Shown: in pieces, positions 21,763 through 26,388 of the stretch | How positions within the stretch are numbered: position 1 is the first letter of the stretch | Layout: each line of letters opens with the position of its first letter | Assembly: GCA_029013165.1 (NCBI GenBank) | Contig: JAQXMV010000006.1 | Coordinates: 1-26,388, forward strand | DNA length: 26,388 nucleotides | Reading direction: 5' to 3' | From: Oscillospiraceae bacterium | GTDB lineage: Bacteria; Bacillota; Clostridia; Oscillospirales; Acutalibacteraceae | Notes under the pieces: generated by a model | Told to the model about the DNA's origin: nothing | What the model saw: only the letters and a program-made list of their open reading frames with translations | Databases searched by the model: none | Translations under genes and position numbers: made by a program

Positions 21763-22806
21763 ATGAACAATTCCCAGTCAAAAAGCTACGCTGCTGCCGG
21801 CGTTGACATCACAGCCGGCTACAAGGCCGTGGAACTGATGAAACAGCATATCATGAGAACCGTTACCGACGGCGTCTGCTCCGATGTCGGCGGCTTCGGC
21901 GGCCTTTTCGAGCTGGATGTCAAGGGCATGGAAAAGCCCGTGCTGGTTTCCGGCACCGACGGCGTCGGCACGAAACTCAAAATCGCCTTTCTGATGGATA
22001 AGCATGACACCGTGGGCATCGACTGCGTGGCCATGTGCGTCAATGACATCATCTGCTGCGGCGCCAAACCGCTTTTCTTCTTAGACTACATCGCCTGCGG
22101 CAAAAATGTGCCGGAAAAGATCGCTCAGATCGTCTCCGGTGTGGCAGAGGGCTGCGTTCAGTCCGGAGCCGCCCTCATCGGCGGTGAGACTGCCGAAATG
22201 CCCGGCTTCTATCCCATTGACGAATATGACCTGGCCGGCTTCAGCGTCGGCGTAGTGGACAAGAAAAATATCCTTGACAATTCCACCATGAAAGCCGGCG
22301 ATGTGATCATCGCACTGCCCTCCTCGGGCGTTCACTCCAACGGCTTCTCGTTGGTCAGAAAGGTTTTCGATGTGGAAAACTGCGACCTGAAAGCTCCCGT
22401 GGAAAAGCTGGGCGGAAAGAGTCTTGGCGAGACACTGCTGACTCCGACCAAAATCTATGTCAAGCCCATGGTTGCTCTCTTTGAGCAGGTCAAGGTCAAG
22501 GCCGTTTCCCACATCACCGGCGGCGGCTTCTATGAGAATATTCCCAGAAGTCTCCCCGACGGCTTCGGCGCGAAGATCAAAAGAGAGGATGTCCGCGTAC
22601 TTCCCATCTTTGAATTGCTGGCCGAAAAGGGCAATATTCCCGAAAGAGATATGTTCAATACCTTTAATATGGGCGTCGGCATGAGTCTCGTGGTCTCAGC
22701 CGAGGACGCAGAAAAATCTCTTGCCGTTCTGCGTGAAAACGGTGAAGAGGGCGCCTATATTCTCGGTGAAATCATCGAGAGCGACGAAAAAGTCACAATC
22801 ATCTGA
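21763..22806 (+). CDS. purM: phosphoribosylformylglycinamidine cyclo-ligase (AIR synthetase), PurM
   Basis: 347 residues, full length. Closes the imidazole ring (FGAM to AIR) with ATP. Motifs: SGTDGVGTKLK (about 64-74), the Gly-rich GGETAEMPGF (about 140-149) and HITGGGFYENIPR (about 247-259). A 73-base gap separates it from the purF-like gene; it holds an AAGGGGT ribosome site and no visible promoter or terminator. The stop codon (22804-22806) touches the hairpin that covers the purN ribosome site, suggesting coupled translation. Confidence 0.98.
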   Translation: MNNSQSKSYAAAGVDITAGYKAVELMKQHIMRTVTDGVCSDVGGFGGLFELDVKGMEKPVLVSGTDGVGTKLKIAFLMDKHDTVGIDCVAMCVNDIICCGAKPLFFLDYIACGKNVPEKIAQIVSGVAEGCVQSGAALIGGETAEMPGFYPIDEYDLAGFSVGVVDKKNILDNSTMKAGDVIIALPSSGVHSNGFSLVRKVFDVENCDLKAPVEKLGGKSLGETLLTPTKIYVKPMVALFEQVKVKAVSHITGGGFYENIPRSLPDGFGAKIKREDVRVLPIFELLAEKGNIPERDMFNTFNMGVGMSLVVSAEDAEKSLAVLRENGEEGAYILGEIIESDEKVTII

Positions 22807-22824
22807 AAGGAGTGTGGCTCCTTT
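22806..22824 (+). promoter_or_regulatory. hairpin covering the purN ribosome site and start codon
   Basis: AAAGGAG (22806-22812), loop TGTGG, CTCCTTT (22818-22824): a perfect 7-bp stem. The 5' arm is the Shine-Dalgarno sequence and the 3' arm runs into the TTG start (22823-22825). The last base of the purM stop is the first base of the stem, so ribosomes finishing purM would open it. Confidence 0.7.
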
Positions 22825-23437
22825 GGAGAATAAAATCAAGATAGCCGTCCTGGTCTCAGGTGGCGGCACCAATCTTCAGGCTCTCATGGACGCGGAGAAA
22901 AGCGGCATCATCACCGACGGCCGTATTTCTCTTGTCATCTCCAATAACGAGGGCGCCTACGCCCTGAAAAGAGCCGCCGACGGCGGCATACCCACTGCCG
23001 TTGTGCTGAAAAAAGCCCTCGGTTCCCAGCAGGCCTTTGAAGAAGCTATCATCGAGCTACTGGAAAAAAACGGCATTGAGATCATTGTCCTTGCCGGCTT
23101 TATGAGTATTCTCTCGGAAAACTTCACAAAAAAATATGACAAGAGAATCATCAATGTGCATCCGTCGCTGATCCCCTCTTTCTGCGGAAAAGGTTTTTAT
23201 GGTCTTCATGTTCACGAAGCCGCCCTGTCCTACGGTGTGAAGGTGACGGGAGCAACGGTGCATTTTGTCAACGAGATCCCCGACGGCGGTGAGATCATCA
23301 TGCAAAAAGCCGTGGAGATTCTCGAGGACGACACCCCCGAAACACTGCAAAGACGGGTTATGGAACAGGCAGAGTGGAAAATTCTCCCCCTGTCGGTACA
23401 AAAAGTATGTCACAGTCTAAAGGAGGACAAGAAATGA
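22823..23437 (+). CDS. purN: phosphoribosylglycinamide formyltransferase, PurN
   Basis: 204 residues from TTG 22823. No ATG suits: the TTG follows AAGGAG at normal spacing and the protein then opens with the family's IAVLVSGGGTNLQAL. Uses 10-formyl-tetrahydrofolate to formylate GAR. Catalytic motifs: NVHPSLIPSF (Asn, His) at about 109-118 and VNEIPDGGEII (Asp) at about 149-159. The 'FCGKGFYG' loop is the usual folate-side motif. Start and ribosome site are enclosed in a 7-bp hairpin, so translation probably depends on purM translation. Its stop overlaps the next start (ATGA). Confidence 0.96.
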   Translation: MENKIKIAVLVSGGGTNLQALMDAEKSGIITDGRISLVISNNEGAYALKRAADGGIPTAVVLKKALGSQQAFEEAIIELLEKNGIEIIVLAGFMSILSENFTKKYDKRIINVHPSLIPSFCGKGFYGLHVHEAALSYGVKVTGATVHFVNEIPDGGEIIMQKAVEILEDDTPETLQRRVMEQAEWKILPLSVQKVCHSLKEDKK

Positions 23438-24171
23438 ATATCTATAAAATTCATGACATCGGCGAACTGATCAACGGCAACCCCTATGTGGGCAGAGGCA
23501 TCGTTGTGGGCAAAACACCCGACGGCAAAAAGGCCGTTTCCGCCTATTTCATCATGGGCAGAAGTGCCAACAGCCGCAACCGCGTTTTCGACCGCCGGGA
23601 CGGCGCCATCATCACCAGAGCCTATGACGAGAGCAAGGTGGAGGATCCCTCGCTGATCATCTATAATGCCGTCAGAAGCATTGACAACAAGCTGATCGTC
23701 ACCAACGGCGATCAGACCGACACCATTTATGATTTCATCAAGGCAGGCAAAGGCTTCGCCCATGCGCTCAACACCCGTGAATTTGAGCCCGACGCGCCGA
23801 ATTTTACACCGAGAATCAGCGCCGTTCTCGCCTTCGGCGACGGCGACTTCACCTATAAGATGAGCATTCTCAAGTCCGCCGATGAAAAAGGCAGCGCCTG
23901 CGCAAGATATTATTTCTCCTATCCGGCACTGGCCGGCCTCGGACACTTTATCCACACCTATGTCACCGACGGAAATCCCATCCCCACTTTTCAGGGAGAG
24001 CCGGAGAGAGTCGCCACTCTTGACAGCATTGACGACTTCACCGCAAAGCTCTGGAACAATCTCGACCCGAACAACAAGATTTCTCTCTATGTCCGTTATA
24101 CGGATCTTGCAAGCGGCGAGGCAGAAGAAAGAATGATCAACCTCAACGAAACCGGGGAGGTACAGATATGA
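23434..24171 (+). CDS. purO: PurO-type IMP cyclohydrolase
   Basis: 245 residues from ATG 23434, which overlaps the purN stop and follows GGAGGACAAG. It belongs to the IMP_cyclohyd family known from archaeal PurO (family recognition by motifs such as NPYVGRGIVVGKTPDGKK, AYFIMGRSANSRNR and NGDQTDTIYD). The enzyme closes FAICAR to IMP, the final step. This fits its operon partner, a stand-alone AICAR transformylase that lacks the cyclohydrolase domain of bacterial PurH. Its stop overlaps the purB start (ATGA), so it is tightly coupled. PurO-like proteins in bacteria are less well studied than the archaeal ones, but the context makes the role likely. Confidence 0.88.
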   Translation: MNIYKIHDIGELINGNPYVGRGIVVGKTPDGKKAVSAYFIMGRSANSRNRVFDRRDGAIITRAYDESKVEDPSLIIYNAVRSIDNKLIVTNGDQTDTIYDFIKAGKGFAHALNTREFEPDAPNFTPRISAVLAFGDGDFTYKMSILKSADEKGSACARYYFSYPALAGLGHFIHTYVTDGNPIPTFQGEPERVATLDSIDDFTAKLWNNLDPNNKISLYVRYTDLASGEAEERMINLNETGEVQI

Positions 24172-25601
24172 ACGAGAAAGATAAGTATATTTCTCCTTTT
24201 TCCACACGCTATGCCAGCGACGAAATGCAGCATATCTTCTCGGAAAACTTCAAGTTCAGATGCTGGCGCAGGCTCTGGATCGCTCTTGCAAAGGCTGAAA
24301 AGGAGCTGGGTCTTGACATTACCGACGAACAGATCGCCGAGCTGGAGGCTCACAAGGACGACATCAACTATGAGGTCGCCCAGGAAAGAGAAAAGGCCTG
24401 CCGCCACGATGTCATGAGCCATGTCTATGCCTACGGCAAGCAGTGCCCCAAGGCCGAGAGCATTATCCACCTGGGCGCCACCAGCTGCTATGTGGGCGAC
24501 AACACCGATGTGATCATCATGGCCGAAGCGTCAAAGCTCGTTATGGAAAAATGCGTGCAGGTCATCAAGAACCTTTCGGTTTTTGCAGAAAAATATAAGG
24601 ATCTGCCTTGCCTTGCCTATACCCATCTGCAGCCGGCGCAGCTCACCACCGTGGGCAAGAGAGCCACTCTGTGGATGTATGAACTGATTCAGGATATGCA
24701 TAATCTCCAGTATCAGCTCGACAACCTCAAGCTCTTAGGCTCCAAGGGTACCACCGGCACTCAAGCCTCCTTCGTGGAGCTTTTTGAGGGTGATGAAGAA
24801 AAGATTGACAAGCTCGAAGAGCTTATCGCCCGTGAAATGGGCTTTGCGTCCTGTGTCGCCGTCTCCGGTCAGACCTATTCCCGAAAGACCGACGCTTATT
24901 TTCTGGCGGCACTTTCCGGCATTGCCCAGAGCGCCTATAAATTTTCCAACGACATGAGACTTCTCCAGTCCTTTGAGGAGTGCGAAGAGCCCTTTGAAAA
25001 AAGTCAGATCGGCTCTTCTGCCATGCCCTATAAGCGTAATCCCATGCGCTGTGAGAGAATTTCCTCTCTGGCGCGCTATGTGATCGCCGACTCCGTGAAC
25101 CCTGCCATGACCGCAGGTACCCAGTGGTTTGAGCGCACCCTCGACGACAGCGCCAATAAGCGCATTTCCGTCTCCGAGGCTTTCCTCGCCGTTGACGCGA
25201 TACTGAATATCTATATCAACGTCACCTCCAATATCGTTGTCTATGACAAGGTGGTCACCCGCCGAGTGATGGAAAAACTGCCTTTCATGGCCACGGAAAA
25301 CATCATGATGGAAAGCGTCAAGCGCGGCGGCAACCGTCAGGAGCTCCATGAGATGATCCGCGTCCATTCCCACGCCGCAGCCGCCAAGGTCAAGCTCGAG
25401 GGTGGCAGCAACGATCTGATCGACCGCATTGCCCAGGACGAGAGAATTCCCCTGAGCAAAGAGGACATCATCACTCACCTCGACCCGAAAAAATATATCG
25501 GCAGAAGCGTCTCTCAGGTGGAGTCTTTCCTCCGAAATGAGGTGGCTCCCATAGTCGAGCGCTACTATAAAGGCGAAATCAAAGCAGAACTCAATGTGTG
25601 A
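24168..25601 (+). CDS. purB: adenylosuccinate lyase, PurB (eukaryote-like subtype)
   Basis: 477 residues. Acts twice in the pathway, cleaving SAICAR to AICAR and adenylosuccinate to AMP, releasing fumarate. The superfamily signature GSSAMPYKRNP is at about 282-292. The catalytic regions HLGATSCYVGDNTD and THLQPAQLTTVGKR are intact. These stretches and QWFERTLDDSAN are nearly word-for-word those I remember from animal ADSL, and the length is also that of the animal-type enzyme (about 480), longer than the roughly 430-residue B. subtilis PurB. It starts in an ATGA overlap with purO and ends 15 bases before the AICAR transformylase gene. Confidence 0.97.
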   Translation: MNEKDKYISPFSTRYASDEMQHIFSENFKFRCWRRLWIALAKAEKELGLDITDEQIAELEAHKDDINYEVAQEREKACRHDVMSHVYAYGKQCPKAESIIHLGATSCYVGDNTDVIIMAEASKLVMEKCVQVIKNLSVFAEKYKDLPCLAYTHLQPAQLTTVGKRATLWMYELIQDMHNLQYQLDNLKLLGSKGTTGTQASFVELFEGDEEKIDKLEELIAREMGFASCVAVSGQTYSRKTDAYFLAALSGIAQSAYKFSNDMRLLQSFEECEEPFEKSQIGSSAMPYKRNPMRCERISSLARYVIADSVNPAMTAGTQWFERTLDDSANKRISVSEAFLAVDAILNIYINVTSNIVVYDKVVTRRVMEKLPFMATENIMMESVKRGGNRQELHEMIRVHSHAAAAKVKLEGGSNDLIDRIAQDERIPLSKEDIITHLDPKKYIGRSVSQVESFLRNEVAPIVERYYKGEIKAELNV

Positions 25602-25616
25602 TAAGGAGACAAAGCA

Positions 25617-26388
25617 ATGAAAGAATTTCAGTTAAAATACGGCTGCAATCCCAACCAGAAGCCATCCAGAATCTATATGCACGACGGCAGTGAACTGCCC
25701 ATTGAAATCCTCTGCGGCAAACCGGGCTATATCAATTTCCTTGACGCTTTCAATTCCTGGCAGCTTGTCACGGAGATCAAAAAAGCGACAGGCCTTCCTG
25801 CCGCAGCCTCCTTCAAGCATGTCAGCCCCACCTCCGCGGCTGTGGGCACCGTTCTTCCCGAAAAGCTCAAAAAGGCCTGCTTCGTGGACGATGTCCCCGG
25901 CCTTGACGAGTCCCCTCTCGCCTGCGCCTATGCAAGAGCCAGAGGCACCGACAGAATGTGCTCTTTCGGCGACTGGGTTGCCCTTTCCGACGAGTGCGAT
26001 GAGACCACAGCCCGCCTGATCAAGCGCGAAATTTCCGACGGCGTCATCGCCCCGGGCTACACGGAAAAGGCCCTGGAGCTTCTCAAGCAAAAGCGCGGCG
26101 GCAACTACAATATCGTCAAGATTGACAAGGACTTCGTTCCCGACGAGATCGAGCGCAAGCAGGTTTTCGGCATCACCTTTGAGCAGGGAAGAAACAACTT
26201 CAAAATCGACAACGAGCTTCTTGAAAACATCGTGACAAAGAATAAGGATCTGCCCGAAAGCGCAAAAAGAGATCTCATTATTGCACTCATCACCCTGAAA
26301 TATACCCAGTCAAACTCCGTCTGCTATGCTTATGACGGTCAGGCCATCGGCGTCGGTGCCGGACAGCAGTCCAGAATCCACTGCACCA
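25617..26388 (+). CDS. stand-alone AICAR formyltransferase (PurH C-terminal domain only), partial
   Basis: The gene runs off the right edge after 257 codons. It begins MKEFQLKYGCNPNQKPSRIY, the normal start of the AICAR transformylase domain of PurH, without the preceding ~200-residue MGS-like cyclohydrolase domain. The catalytic Lys-His pair is present in SFKHVSPTSAA (Lys 67, His 68). Further family text is 'YARARGTDRMCSFGDWVALS' and the window ends at VGAGQQSRIHCT. It formylates AICAR using 10-formyl-tetrahydrofolate. Together with the PurO-type cyclohydrolase two genes upstream it replaces bifunctional PurH. The ribosome site AAGGAG lies 9 bases before the ATG. The name purV has been used for such single-domain enzymes, but I leave the symbol empty. 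Confidence 0.93.
   Translation, partial: MKEFQLKYGCNPNQKPSRIYMHDGSELPIEILCGKPGYINFLDAFNSWQLVTEIKKATGLPAAASFKHVSPTSAAVGTVLPEKLKKACFVDDVPGLDESPLACAYARARGTDRMCSFGDWVALSDECDETTARLIKREISDGVIAPGYTEKALELLKQKRGGNYNIVKIDKDFVPDEIERKQVFGITFEQGRNNFKIDNELLENIVTKNKDLPESAKRDLIIALITLKYTQSNSVCYAYDGQAIGVGAGQQSRIHCT

Noticed and set aside
1..26388. CRISPR arrays, tRNA/rRNA genes, insertion sequences, attachment sites, replication origin
   Set aside because: No spaced direct repeats, cloverleaf tRNA with CCA/T-loop, transposase-like ORF or DnaA-box cluster was seen; the four-way junction at 16847-16970 does not have tRNA motifs.

Overview
The window looks like a chromosomal segment of a spore-forming, low-to-mid GC Gram-positive anaerobe of the Clostridia, most likely an Oscillospiraceae/Ruminococcaceae-type gut bacterium. 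Reasons: consensus sigma-A promoters and AGGAGG ribosome sites, a LexA with Gram-positive-type SOS boxes, a SpoIIQ-like sporulation peptidase, BspA-type leucine-rich repeat and Cys-rich secreted proteins, MarR-controlled heterodimeric ABC exporters, and a purine operon with clostridial variants (PurO plus a stand-alone AICAR transformylase). The taxonomic call is inference. No tRNA, rRNA, CRISPR array, transposase or phage gene was seen.

Layout. (1) 1-3277, minus strand: MarR regulator, a large membrane-anchored surface protein built from a tandem duplication, then the start of a MacB/LolD-type ABC ATPase that runs off the left edge. (2) 3423-7736, plus strand: a second, divergent MarR gene and two ABC exporter half-subunits forming a degenerate/canonical heterodimer, closed by a strong terminator. 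Promoters and TTAAC/CTAAC-type palindromes lie between the two MarR genes. (3) 7747-11168, minus strand: a secreted lipase-like alpha/beta hydrolase with a Cys at the nucleophile position, and a secreted leucine-rich repeat protein whose signal peptide is knocked out of frame by a 7-A run just after the start codon. (4) 11228-16809, plus strand: a long structured leader with a short ORF, the magnesium transporter MgtE, and a second heterodimeric ABC exporter pair. (5) 16847-16970: a compact four-way-junction palindromic element between convergent genes. (6) 17016-18699: divergent spoIIQ-like and lexA genes with recognisable promoter elements. (7) 18791-26388, plus strand: a ZTP riboswitch with terminator, followed by purE, purC, a PurF-like gene, purM, purN, purO-like, purB and the start of a stand-alone AICAR transformylase gene.

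How it works together. The purine operon covers several steps from PRPP to IMP and AMP and is led by a riboswitch for ZTP, a signal of low 10-formyl-tetrahydrofolate, the cofactor used by PurN and the AICAR transformylase. The last two IMP steps are carried by separate proteins instead of a fused PurH. The PurF-like protein lacks the N-terminal catalytic Cys and other glutaminase motifs, so a canonical PurF probably lies elsewhere. In both exporter pairs the first subunit carries the degenerate ATPase residues and the second the catalytic Glu and His, with complementary signature-motif changes.

The most unusual signals are the four-way-junction element, the mgtE leader with its short ORF and SD-sequestering potential, the Cys-less PurF homologue, the homopolymer frameshift in the LRR gene, and the purN start codon buried in a hairpin with its own ribosome site.
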